Assembly: GCA_022818135.1 (NCBI GenBank)
Contig: JAFMSR010000010.1
Location: 28,024,710-28,088,709 of the forward strand
DNA: 64,000 nt
Direction of reading: 5' to 3'
Source of the DNA: Saxidomus purpurata
Taxonomy: Eukaryota; Mollusca; Bivalvia; Venerida; Veneridae
The notes beneath the pieces were generated by a model, which worked only from the letters and a program-made list of their open reading frames with translations, did no database searches and had not been told where the DNA came from. Shown here one piece after another: positions 1 through 9,459 of the stretch; position 1 is the first letter of the stretch, and the number at the start of each line of letters is the position of its first letter. A program made the position numbers and the translations under genes.

Positions 1-912
1 CATAACTTGAAAACTACTAGTTGGAATTCAATACAACTTCATACAATGGTCAAGCACATTGAGAGGAAGTGCAGTGCACAAGAACCATAACTCCATCTTG
101 ACTAATAACAGAGTTATTGCCCTTTGTTACTTTTCCTTGTCCGGAGCATAACTTGAAATCTACTAGTTGGAATTCAATACAACTTCATACAATGATCAAG
201 CACACTCAGAGGAAGTGCAGTGTACAAGAACTATAACTCTATCTTGAGTATTTACTGAGTTACTGCCCTTTGTTAGTTTTCCTTGTCCGAAGCATAACTT
301 GAAAACTACTGGTTGGAATTCAATACAACTTCATACAATGGTCAAGCACATTGAGAGGAAGTGCAGTGCACAAGAACCATAACTCCATCTTGACTCATTA
401 CAGAGTTATTGCTCTTTGTTACTTTTCCTTGTCCGGAGCATAACTTGAAAACTACTAGTTGAAATTCAATACAACTTCATACAATGATCAAGCACACTCA
501 GAGGAAGTGCAGTGTACAAGGACTATAACTCTATCTCATTACAGAGTTATTACCCTTTGTTACTTTTCCTTGTCCGGAGCATAACTTGAAAACTTCTGGT
601 TGGAATTCAATACAACTTCATACAATGGTCAAGCACAGTGAGAGGGAGTGCAGTGCACAGGAACCATAACTCCATCTTGACTTTTTACAGGGTTATTGCC
701 CTTTGTTACTTTTCCCTGTCTGGAGCATTTTTCGAAAACTACAAGTTGGAATTCAATACAACTTCATACAATGGTCAAGCACAATAAGAGGAATTGCTAA
801 GAACAATATCTCTTTTTAGTTTGTTTGCAAGGTATTATGTTACTACGAACTTCTTCAGTTTATAAAGCAATCCTTTTGGGGGTATTAATCACATTTAGTG
901 ATAGCTCTAGTT
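1..912 (+). repeat. 146-bp tandem array ending in a Helitron-like 3' terminus
   Basis: Monomers begin at about 1, 147, 293, 439, 580 and 725 (a motif CATAACTTGAAAACTACT and variants). The array runs off the left edge. Monomers 1, 3 and 5 are one type (GGTCAAGCACATTGAGAGG-like) and 2 and 4 another (GATCAAGCACACTCAGAGG), so the array has a two-monomer period of about 292 bp. After the last partial monomer a unique tail ends with GGGGGTATT (878-886), a hairpin ATCAC-ATTTA-GTGAT (888-902) and CTAG (907-910). The same tail is found at 5880-5919, and a related one closes the element at 57381-58590. This looks like the 3' portion of a tandem-repeat mobile element whose 5' end lies outside the window. 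Confidence 0.8.
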
Positions 913-1531
913 TTCATTAAGAAATAAAATCACTCAGTAATCAACAGACCACTATGAAAATGTAGTCAAAGGCAATAACTCTGGCATTCATGCGCAGTCA
1001 TCAACAGAATCACATGTGCCCAACTTGTCGTGCTCCTTAACATTTCTGCACAAGTGTCGAGTCTGTAGCTAAATTTAATCAGTTGGATGGATCAACAGTT
1101 GAAAACTTTATCTGTTGAAATAGGCATCCTTAATTACTAAATCTGTCAGTTTACAGCGCAAACTTTACAAATTTTGTTTTCCAGTTACAGTAATTGAATG
1201 AAAGCAATGAAACACTAATTACACTGATTTCTTTATGTCTTTGTATTTTCAGATAATTGTAACATCACTGAGGCCAACTGGATGGACAGTTAAAGTGCCA
1301 GTTGAAACAAAGTTCGGACAAACAGAACATATTTTTGAATATTTATTTGTTAAAATCGACAATATCATTATACTGTGTTTAATAAAAAGTGGTATGTGCA
1401 TAAAAGATGCACTTTTCTAAGTATGCAGTTGAAAGATTGTATACAGCTTTAATGAAATTCTCATTTAACTTTGTCTTAAGATAATCAGTTTGACACCATA
1501 TTGCTCAGGGCATTTTCAAGACTTGCTTTTT
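913..1531. other. intergenic, one weak exon-like stretch
   Basis: Mostly AT-rich sequence without a recognisable gene. A 61-codon open frame at 1235-1420 follows a fair splice acceptor (TTTTCAG near 1251) and ends past an AATAAA at 1381-1386. It matches no family I know, and its 3' part (1374-1415) is repeated at about 2662-2710, which argues for repeat DNA rather than a gene. Confidence 0.4.
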
Positions 1532-2455
1532 AGCTCAACTGGCTTTGCCAGGGTGAGCTTTTAGGATGGATGATTGTCCATTGTCCGTCTTTCGTACATG
1601 CCCAGTAGACATTAGGGTGTTAGGGTTTGAGTACCCTATTACATGTATGAAGTTGTTTCAGATCATTCAGTCATTAAGGGGTCAAAAATTGTATTGTGGG
1701 ATTAAAACATTGTATTGTGAGGTTAAAAAAGATCAAAGAAAGATCAAAGTGATAACATCACAAAGTCTGTCTGGTGAGTATGCTCGTCTATCCGCCATCC
1801 GTCAACATTTTGATTCAAATGACATCTCCTCTGAAACCATTGGGCTAATGTTGATGAAACTATGCCTGGATGTTCCTTACATGAAGCTCTACCAAAATGG
1901 TTCGAAGAATTCCAATCCATGCAGAACTCTGGTTGCTATGCTATGGCAAAAAATAGGAAAGACTTAAAAAATATTCTTCTCTGAAACCAAAAGGCCGAAA
2001 GCTTAGATATTTGTTATGTTATAATGCAGCATTGTCTAGTGGACCTCTACCACGATTGTTCAAATTACGACCCCTAGATCCAAATTCACCTCAACAGAGG
2101 GGTAACTAAGTTTTATAAAGGCTTATAAAGGAAAAACTTTAAAAATCTTCTCCGAAACCGCTATGTCTAGAGCTTAGATATTGGGCATGTAGCATTGTTT
2201 AGTGGACCTCTACCAAACTTGTTCAAGTTATGACCCCTGGGTCAACCAGGGGGTCACTTAGTTTTACATAGGCTTATACATTGTATTGGAAAAACTTTAA
2301 AAATCTTCTGAAACCACAAGGCCTAGAGCTTAAGATAGCTGGCATGTAGCATTGTTTAGTGGACCTCTATCAAACTTGTTCAAATTATGACCCCTGGGTT
2401 AAAATTGACCAAACCAACCAGGTGAGCGATATAGGAACATCATGGCCCTCTTGTT
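1532..2455 (+). mobile_element. Helentron-like tandem-repeat element, GCTCACCTG family (complete, degenerate)
   Basis: The 5' motif GCTCAACTG (1533-1541) is followed by a small hairpin. Then come about three internal units sharing the segment about CTCTGAAACC, GCCTAGAGCTTAGATA and GTGGACCTCTACC. Near the 3' end CAGGTGAGC (2419-2427) is the inverted partner of the 5' motif, followed by a decayed hairpin and CTTGTT (2450-2455). The 133-codon open frame at 1566-1967 lies inside the repeat and is not considered a gene. Better copies of this family lie at 50299-51559 and, on the minus strand, at 15150-15948. Confidence 0.7.
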
Positions 2456-2905
2456 AGCCATCAGGATCGGTCACTGTCTCTAGTGTGTCATCCATCTGTC
2501 CATCCATCATTTCTTTCAAACATATCTCTGAAACTTAATATTGATGAAATATGACAAGGATGTATCTTGGGTGAATCTCTAAGACTTAGATATTTAACCT
2601 TGTCTAGAGGGCCTCCTCTAAGAGTGTTGAAATCAACAAAATGTCATACTGGACAAAGAAACTGTGTTTAATAGAAAGTGGAATGTGCATAAAAGATACA
2701 CTCTACTTTTCTACCATATATATATAAATCATCACTTTCACGCCATATTTAACATTGCTTTTTATGCTCGCAAAGGCGGGCATATCAAAATTGCACCATC
2801 ACTTCGTCTGTCCGTCCTTCTGTCAGTACAAGTGTCCGTCTGTCAGTCCATGTGTCTGTCCTTGCATTACATGTCCGGACTGTTCATTTGTCATGCATTG
2901 AAAGA
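2456..2905 (+). mobile_element. two truncated tandem-repeat element heads
   Basis: 2456-2625 is a decayed fragment of the GCTCACCTG family, with GGATCGGTCACTGTC followed by CCATC repeats and CTCTGAAAC. 2766-2905 is the 5' head of another family: TATGCTCGCAAAGGCGGGCATA, a hairpin, then a run of GTCCGTC/TGTCAG repeats. No 3' end belonging to that family is visible. The junction at about 2910 abuts the next element. Confidence 0.5.
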
Positions 2906-2911
2906 TTTTTA

Positions 2912-4194
2912 GCTCGACTATTCGAAGAATAAGGAGGCTATTGCACTCGCCCCGGTGTCGGCGTCTGCGTTGGTTAAAGTTTTTAATAAAGTCAAATATC
3001 TTGAATATTATCAAAGGTATTGACTTGAAACTCAAACTATGTGTTAACCATCAACATCTACACCTGAGCAAACAATCCCCATAACTCTGTTTTGATTTTT
3101 GACAGATTTATGCCCCTTTTTAACTTAGAATTTTTGGTTAAAGTTTTTTATAAATTCAAATATCTTGCATATTATCAAAGGTATTGACTTGAAACTCAAA
3201 ATATATCTTTACTATCAACATCTACACCTGAGGAAACAATCCTCATAACTCCGTTTTGATTTTTGACAGATTTATGCCCCTTTTTAACTTAGAATTTTTG
3301 GTTAAAGTTTTTTATAAATTCAAATATCTTGCATATTATCAAAGGTATTGACTTGAAACTCAAAATATATCTTTACAATCAACATCTACACCTGAGGAAA
3401 CAATCCCCTTAACTCCGTTTTGATTTTTGACAGATTTATGCCCCTTTTTAACTTAGAATTTTTTGTTAAAGATTTTTATGAATTCAGATATTTTGAATAC
3501 TATCAAAGGTATTGACTTGAAACTCAAGGTATGTGTCTACCATCAACATCTTCACCTGAAGAAACAATCCCCATAACTCTGTTTTGATTTTTGACAGATT
3601 TATGCCCCTTTTTTACTTAGAATTTTTGGTACAAGATTTTATAAAGTCAAATGTTTTGAATACTATCAAAGGTATTGACTTGAAACTCAAAGTTTTTAAC
3701 TTTGATTTTTTTTTATGGACTTAAAACTTAAAATGTATGTTTACTGTCAACATCTTCACCAATGTTTTTGATTTTTGACATATTTATGCCCCTCTTAACT
3801 TAGAATTTTGTCGGAGTTTTTACCAGACTACTGACATGGAAATACTCGAAATGGCTTTCTTTTGAAATATCATAGAATAATTATGCAGCATGCAGCGGTC
3901 ATGCTTTTTTAATTCTATACATATCAACTTTGAAAAGTTACAAAGTTATTCATGATCAAATTTACAAGGTATTTCTTTGAAATTATCCCCCCCCTTCTCC
4001 CTCCAGTTGGCTTACAGAATCCAGAGTAAGGCTTTGAATGTAATGTACATTTACAAAGGTCTTTGAACAAGTTTCATATCTTTGACCTTAATTCTTATAG
4101 ACAATTACACAATACTCCTGTTCTTAGACAAAAAACCCATTTTACCAACAACTTTTCGAATAGTCGAGCGTGCTGTCATGTGACAGCTCTTGTT
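2912..4194 (+). mobile_element. Helentron-like element with 15-bp asymmetric inverted repeats and 163-bp monomers
   Basis: GCTCGACTATTCGAA at 2912-2926 is matched perfectly and inversely by TTCGAATAGTCGAGC at 4155-4169. Immediately 3' of the second copy is a perfect hairpin, GCTGTCA-TG-TGACAGC (4172-4187), then TCTTGTT (4188-4194). Inside are five tandem units of about 163 bp (TATTGACTTGAAACTCA at about 3019, 3182, 3346, 3510 and 3673). No protein-coding capacity is seen, so this is a non-autonomous element. Placing the inverted copy inside the 3' end and following it with a hairpin is the pattern described for Helitron2/Helentron elements; the class assignment is inference. Confidence 0.78.
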
Positions 4195-4788
4195 AAATAA
4201 CTTGGCACAAATGTTCAGCACATTAAGACGATGTGTTGGGTACAAGACCCATGTCTCCACCTCAAGGTAAAGGTCGCGCATAGAGTTTAAAGTTATCCTG
4301 TATATATTCATACATTTGTGTATGGACTGTAACGTTATTATGCATTGAAGGATTCTAGAATAACTTAGCACAAATGTTCAGCACATCAAGATGACATGTC
4401 GCGTGCAAGACCAACGCCCCTTTAACTCAAAGGTCAAGGTCACACTCAAGAGTTTAAAAGTAATGGAGTCATGTATGAATGTTAACTCTGTCATGCATGG
4501 AAGAACTTTAAAATTATATTGCACAATTGTTTAGTACATGGAGAGGATACAGACTGTAAGATACTTCTTTTGGGTATATGTCATTTATGAGGGACAGCTC
4601 TGGTTAGATCTATTCCATCAATATAATAATGAGATTTATTAACTATAAAATGGGCCATTTGGTTCCAAAGTGTTTGGTCTAAAATCAACACCTGGTGATC
4701 TGAATATTGGACCTCTACCAAGATTGATCAAATAATTATGAACCCAGGGTCAAAATTGCCCCCCCCCCCTCCTTGGGATCACTTGTTA
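4195..4788. repeat. diverged repeat fragments
   Basis: Two related units (about 4196-4360 and 4365-4600) contain CAAAGGTCAAGGTCACACT-like text and end with a GAGGGACAGCTCTGGTT tail. Similar pieces occur at 44480-44725 and 48440-48560. 4600-4788 is a decayed piece of the GCTCACCTG family with a C-tract near 4760. No gene is visible. Confidence 0.5.
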
Positions 4789-5530
4789 GCTCAGCTGGCA
4801 CAAAGTGCCAGAGTGAGCTAATATTAAGGATCGCATTCTGTCTGGCCCATGTTGAAAGTCGTACTTCTGGTAACATTTTCCTTCAAACATCTTCCCTAAA
4901 ACCACTTGGCCAATGATGATATAACATGGCAGGGTTGTTCCTTGCATGAAGCTCTACCAACATTGTTTAAAGGATTCCAGTAAATGCAGAACTCTGGTTG
5001 CCTTAGCGATGGAAAGGAAAAACTTTTAAAATCTTCTCAAGAACAGGAAGGCCTAGAGCTTAGATAGTTAGCATGTGGCATAACCTAGTGGACCTCGACC
5101 AAGATTGTTCGAATTATGACCCCCGGGACAAATTAACCCCACCAGGGGGTCACTTGTCTTCACATAGACTTATGTAGGAAAAACTTTAAAAATCTGCTTC
5201 TCTGAAACCACAAAGACTAGAGCTTAAATATTTAGCATGTGGGATTTCCTAGTGGACCTCAACCAAGATTGTTAAAATTATGCACCCAGGGTCAAATTTG
5301 ACCCCGCGTGGAGGGCACTTGTTAGCTCACCTAGCACGGCTGAGCTATAAGGATCACTCACCGTTCGGGGTCCGTCGTACGTCCTTTCATTGCCTTCAAA
5401 CGACATATTCTCTGAAACTACTGGGCCAATGTTGAGGAAACTTCACAGGGATCTTCCTTGCATGTAGCTCTATCAAAGTTGTTAAGAAAAATTCCATTCT
5501 ATGCAGAGCTCTGGTTGCTATGGCAACACA
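4789..5530 (+). mobile_element. two head-to-tail fragments of the GCTCACCTG family
   Basis: The first 5' head (GCTCAGCTGGCACAAAGTGCCAG, a hairpin) starts at 4789 and runs through about two internal units to about 5325. It is followed directly by a second head (GCTCACCTAGC, about 5330) that is cut at about 5530 by a SINE. Neither fragment keeps the family's 3' hairpin. Confidence 0.6.
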
Positions 5531-5534
5531 TACG

Positions 5535-5650
5535 AAGCGGTGGTGTAGAGGTTAAGGTGTCAGCTGCTCATTCTGGAGGCTGCGGGTTCGAGCCCCGCTG
5601 TACCTCCTCATATGACACCAGTACTTGTTTTTCCAGGAAGCAAACTATTG
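5535..5650 (+). mobile_element. tRNA-derived SINE, family A
   Basis: Carries polymerase III box A-like (TGGTGTAGAGGTTAAGG) and box B-like (GGTTCGAGCCC) sequences about 45 bp apart, then a tRNA-unrelated part (CCTCATATGACACCAGTACTTG). Two minus-strand copies with the same downstream part lie at 14605-14781 and 19335-19503. The multi-copy body argues against a functional tRNA gene. Confidence 0.7.
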
Positions 5651-5919
5651 TGCTTTGTTACTTTTTCTTGTCCAGAGAATAACTTGAAAACCACTAGTTG
5701 TAATTCAATAAAACTTCATACAATGGTCAAGCACACTGACAGGAAGTGTAGTGTACATGAACCATAACATTTTTACTATATATCGACAAATTACAGAGTT
5801 ACTGCCAAGAACAATATTTCTGTTTTAGTTTTTTTGCAAGGTATTCTGTTACTACCAACTTCCTCAGTTGATAAAGCAGTCTTTTGGGGGTATAAATCAC
5901 ATTAAGTGATTGGTCTAGT
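5650..5919 (+). mobile_element. truncated 146-bp-family element with intact 3' end
   Basis: Holds one monomer related to the array at 1-830, then the same tail: GGGGGTATA, hairpin ATCAC-ATTAA-GTGAT and CTAG (5914-5917) before TTTT. It supports this tail as a true element terminus, because the boundary is the same at two loci. Confidence 0.65.
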
Positions 5920-6113
5920 TTTACATAGGGTTATATAGAAAAAATCTTCTCTGAAACCACAAGGCCAAAGGCTGAGATATTTAGCATGAAGCATTGCCTT
6001 GTGGGCCTTTACTAAGATTGTTCAAATCATGACCCTTAGGTCAAAATTAACCCTTCCCGGGAGGGGGGAAGAGTTACTTGATTTCACATAGGCTTATATA
6101 GGGAAAAATTAAA
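5920..6113 (+). mobile_element. internal fragment of the GCTCACCTG family
   Basis: Contains part of one internal unit (CTCTGAAACCACAAGGCC onward). It ends where an oppositely oriented copy begins at 6114. Confidence 0.5.
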
Positions 6114-6357
6114 ACAAGAGGGCCAACATGGCCCTATTTTGCTTACCCGGCTACCACTGGCTATAATACAAGGTCATCAATAGTAGAAAAGGCCAATTTT
6201 GATCTGATTTTAATATTCTTGGAAGATGTTCACCAGGCAATGCTATATGCCAAATATCTAAGCTCTACCCGGGCAGTCTCAATTTTGACCTTGGGGTCAT
6301 AATTTGAACAATCTTGGTAGAGGTCCACTAGGTAATGCTACATGCTAAATATATAGC
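6114..6357 (-). mobile_element. truncated minus-strand copy of the GCTCACCTG family
   Basis: Starts on the plus strand with AACAAGAGGGCC and GGCCCT, the reverse complement of the family's 3' hairpin and CTTGTT end. It then reads reversed internal units (CTCTACCCGGGC; TTGGTAGAGGTCCACTAG). The 5' head is missing. Confidence 0.6.
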
Positions 6358-6830
6358 AGTCATTCACATTCTCTGTAAAAATGATTTGGATTAGTGAAAA
6401 ATTGAAGGTGCTACAGTGTAAACACAGTTATATATTGCAACTTTTGTTAAATCAAGGGCCATAACTCTGGAAGAACTAATCCAATCAAGCCTGTAATTTA
6501 AACGTCTGAGCTCGTCTCAGATCCAACAGTCATTTACATTATCTGTATAAAATTATATGATTAGGATTAAAGAAGAAAAGAAAGTGCTTGAATGTAAACA
6601 GAGTTAAATATAGCAATTTTTGTTAAATCAAGGGCCATAACTCTGGAAGAACCAAGCCCATAATTGAACTGATCCGAGATCTAACAGTCATTCACATTCT
6701 CTGGAAATATGGTTAGGATAAGTGAAAATTTGAAGGTGCTAGAGTGTAAACACAGTTATATATTGCAAACTTTGTTAAATCAAGGGCCATAACTTTCTGC
6801 ACTTTTTTTTTATCACATTGCCAAAAACCT
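6358..6830 (+). repeat. three tandem units of about 165 bp
   Basis: Units start with CAGTCATTCACATTCTCTG or close variants at about 6358, 6527 and 6686. Each contains AAATCAAGGGCCATAACTCT. No termini were recognised, so this is either a separate tandem repeat or the core of a broken element. Confidence 0.7.
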
Positions 6831-6959
6831 GGGTGGACTGAGTATCCAAGGCGAATTGGCAATCTTTCAACTTTTCTAACCCTCCACGCATGGCCATAAT
6901 AGTCAGTTATGACGGTTAGCAATTATCAAAGATGATGATGATGATTCAATCTGGTTGAC

Positions 6960-7260
6960 GTCCCTACAACATACATCATACCAATCACATTTGCGAGAGG
7001 CCATGGACTCGCCTATCATGTGCAATATGCCGGAACCCTCTGCTACCAGAAATCCTACTTTCCTGACACTATCAGGATCTGGAACAGCCTCCCCCAGTCA
7101 GTAATAAGTTGCTTGTGGCGGTCCAGTTACGATAGATGTCTCCAGGACGTTTTTAAATGCACTGTTCATATAATTTGTAATGAGCAAATCAAATCAAATT
7201 TTATTTCTTGTTGGTATATCAGTACAATTAACATTAGCTATGCATAGGTATTGCCCGACT
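6960..7260 (+). mobile_element. LINE remnants: RT C-terminal tail (+) abutting a LINE 3' tail (-)
   Basis: The frame from about 6980 through 7020-7120 encodes SYFPDTIRIWNSLPQSVIS, the characteristic C-terminal motif of non-LTR retrotransposon ORF2 proteins. From about 7182 the plus strand shows the reverse complement of a LINE 3' tail: AATCAAATCAAATTTTATTTC, then a segment matching inversely 33580-33645. The two pieces belong to separate insertions facing each other. Both are fossils. Confidence 0.65.
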
Positions 7261-7949
7261 ATGTATATTATTTCACCGCTATGCGCCTCTGGTGTCTACA
7301 AGAAACCAAACATATTTAGTGGAACCATACCCAAAAAGAGAGCACTTGCTTAAAAAATTAACATTCGTTTATTTCTATGGGACACCGTTTGACGGGCCGG
7401 TTGGTATTTATTTTCTAAAACATTGATTAAAGTACGATGGTTATTTATAAAACACGCTAATCGCTAGTTCAAGACTTAAGTATTTAACAATATGTTACAC
7501 GAAACCAACTATAATGCCAAAAGTCTACAAGGGAATTATCGTTTGTCATATATTTTCGCGACGGTCTTAATTTTGTTTGGCACCACGTCAAAGTTGTAGG
7601 CCTAGCTAGTAAAAAAACCTAACAGTACGGACTACTCATAATAATGGAGAAAATGTGAACCCAGGTGAATATCTCGTTCTCGAGAGCATTCTCTCTGAAA
7701 GCAAAGGGTTACAGGTTGGTCCCAGTCAGACTGACATAAAAAAAGTGTTTGTTATTTTTCTGATAGACAATGGCAACCAGTCATAATGGACGATTGTCAT
7801 GGCCCTGTTCAATAATTCTGCTTACGGATCAGCTTTGAAAGAACTAATAGAGTGCAGAAGTGTTACAATGAGTGTTTGAACATAGATATGGAATGGGAGT
7901 GACGGAGATGAATAAGCACTAATCAATGTTTACATTAAGTTTGTGAGAC
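7261..7949. other. intergenic, nothing recognised
   Basis: No gene or full element seen. A box-B-like stretch occurs near 7710 (GGTTACAGGTTGGTCCC). Confidence 0.4.
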
Positions 7950-8022
7950 AAATAAATAGCTAGGCCTGGAGAGCATTTTTCCTGTAAGGGAAGGGTCCTG
8001 GGTTTGAGTCCCAATCAATTTT
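7950..8022 (+). repeat. tRNA-like SINE fragment
   Basis: A box-B-like GGGTTTGAGTCCC at about 8000-8012, preceded by GGAGAGCATTTTTCC, resembles the 3' half of a tRNA-derived head. It is cut by the element starting at 8023. Confidence 0.4.
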
Positions 8023-8757
8023 TGTGTCGCCCTTTCAGAGAAAAGGTGATGCATAGGGATCGCTTTGTCCGTCCGTCTTACTTACCTAACGTTGCCTATA
8101 ACTGCAATTTCTTTATATTTCTTCATCAAACTTTCAAATTGCATTGCTTATGATATAAGGGTTGTGATGCCTCCAAATTGTGTAGGTCAAGGTCATATTT
8201 GACAGAGTCTTGCCTCTTTTCATACGTAGATTTTTGCTGTAACTTTGCCATTTCTTAAGATTTCTTTATCAAGCTTTACAACTGTATTGCTTATGTCAAA
8301 AGGGTTGTGATGCCGCCAAATTTTTGTAGAACAAGGTCATATTTGACAGAGTTATGCCCCTTTTTGTACTTAGATTTTGTAACGAAAACATAATGTTGGC
8401 TATATCTTTGCCATTTCTTAAGATTTCTTCATCAAACTTTCAAATTGCATTGCTTATAATAATAATGATATAATGATAATAATAATAATGATACTAAATT
8501 CTTTATTTTGAGAAGGTAACATATTATGACATTCATACAGACATTCCATATTGCATCATATTTTAAATATGGCCTTCTTGTAATAAGATGGGGGGGAAAA
8601 AATATAAGGGTCATGATGCCGCCAAATTTTGTTGGTCAAGGTCATATTTGACAGAGTTATGCCCCTGTTTGTACTAAGATTTTGTCACAAAATTATTGGT
8701 TATTCTGACAAAGCATAAAAGCATAAGAGGGCGACACAAGTGTTCTACTGAACACAT
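8023..8757 (+). mobile_element. Helentron-like element, TGTGTCGCCCT family
   Basis: TGTGTCGCCCT (8023-8033) has a perfect inverted partner AGGGCGACACA at 8728-8738, followed by the hairpin GTGTTC-TACT-GAACAC (8740-8755). A GTCCGTCCGTC run follows the 5' head. About four monomers contain TTGTGATGCC.CCAAATT, GGTCAAGGTCATATTTGACAGAG and TTATGCCCCTTTTTGTAC. Unlike the other families no CTAG or CTTG follows the hairpin. One monomer is interrupted by an insertion at about 8455-8605. Confidence 0.7.
8455..8605. mobile_element. insertion inside the 8023 element
   Basis: A GATAATAATAAT microsatellite followed by about 110 bp (AAATTCTTTATTTTGAGAAGG through GGCCTTCTTGTAATAAGATGG) interrupts a monomer. 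The monomer text resumes as ATATAAGGGTCATGATGCC. It looks like a small retroelement tail; its family is not identified. Confidence 0.45.
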
Positions 8758-9044
8758 ATATGTGACATTAGGCGCCTAACGTGGGGCGATGATCATAATT
8801 TGAATACCCTTTGTGCTAGAGTCCTGAATTTCGAGGAAGAATTTCCTGTTTTACAGGGGTGTATGCCTTAACTTGTTCACAATAAGGAAAAGTGTGAAAA
8901 GAACTATCTCTAAAACTAACGGCATGGTACAGACACATGAAAACTTGTGAAGAAAAGATATTAATATTATATATATTATTGTATATAGGTGATATTACTA
9001 TCTCATCATGTTCTACTGCTATGACCTAAAAAAATAAATCTATG
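8758..9044. other. intergenic, nothing recognised
   Basis: AT-rich sequence without open frames or repeats that I recognise. Confidence 0.4.
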
Positions 9045-9195
9045 GCTGCACAGACACCCTGGCTGTCCTGTATGGTGTCTCCCAGGACATTGTCTACTCC
9101 TGGCCTATGTAAATGACTAGCCACTTCACTCAGTTACTAGTAAGGCAAGAGTGTTTGCAGATGATACCATTGTATATTTCATAGTCAAGTCATGT
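9045..9195 (+). pseudogene. reverse transcriptase fragment (non-LTR)
   Basis: The frame near 9108-9180 encodes NDxPLHSVTSKARVFADDT followed by IVYF, the palm motif (F/Y-A-D-D) of LINE reverse transcriptases. A second frame just upstream (GVSQDIVYSWP) corresponds to the preceding SGVPQG-like motif, so there is at least one frameshift plus a stop. It lies about 270 bp before the MYG1 start codon and could form part of its promoter region. Confidence 0.6.
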
Positions 9196-9459
9196 CTGAT
9201 TCACAACTCTTCCAAAAAAACTGCATTCTCTTAAAGAGGAATGCTCCATGGAATTGTGAGCTGTTTGCTGGCAAAAAAACCCTTATTTTCCATACACCTT
9301 GCATAACAATGAACTAAAAATACTGATACATGTAATTATATATAAAATATACAGGTAGATGTGTTTATTTTTCTGTCGGTCAACTTTGTTTCATTTAATT
9401 TTTTCAGGTTTATCAATCAAACATTCAGAACACAGTTTGGTTACTTTGTGAGAACAGTT

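Noticed and set aside
1235..1420. 61-codon frame after a splice-like acceptor, with AATAAA inside
   Set aside because: No recognisable protein, and its 3' part is repeated near 2662-2710, so it is more likely repeat DNA.
1566..1967. 133-codon open frame
   Set aside because: It follows the unit sequence of the GCTCACCTG repeat family; the related frame at 49756-50085 has the same origin.
5535..5610. Possible tRNA gene with box A and box B
   Set aside because: No convincing cloverleaf with anticodon arm, and three copies share a non-tRNA body, so it is a SINE.
8700..8757. Rolling-circle terminus with CTRR end
   Set aside because: The hairpin is present but no CTAG or CTTG follows; kept as a family member by its inverted ends only.
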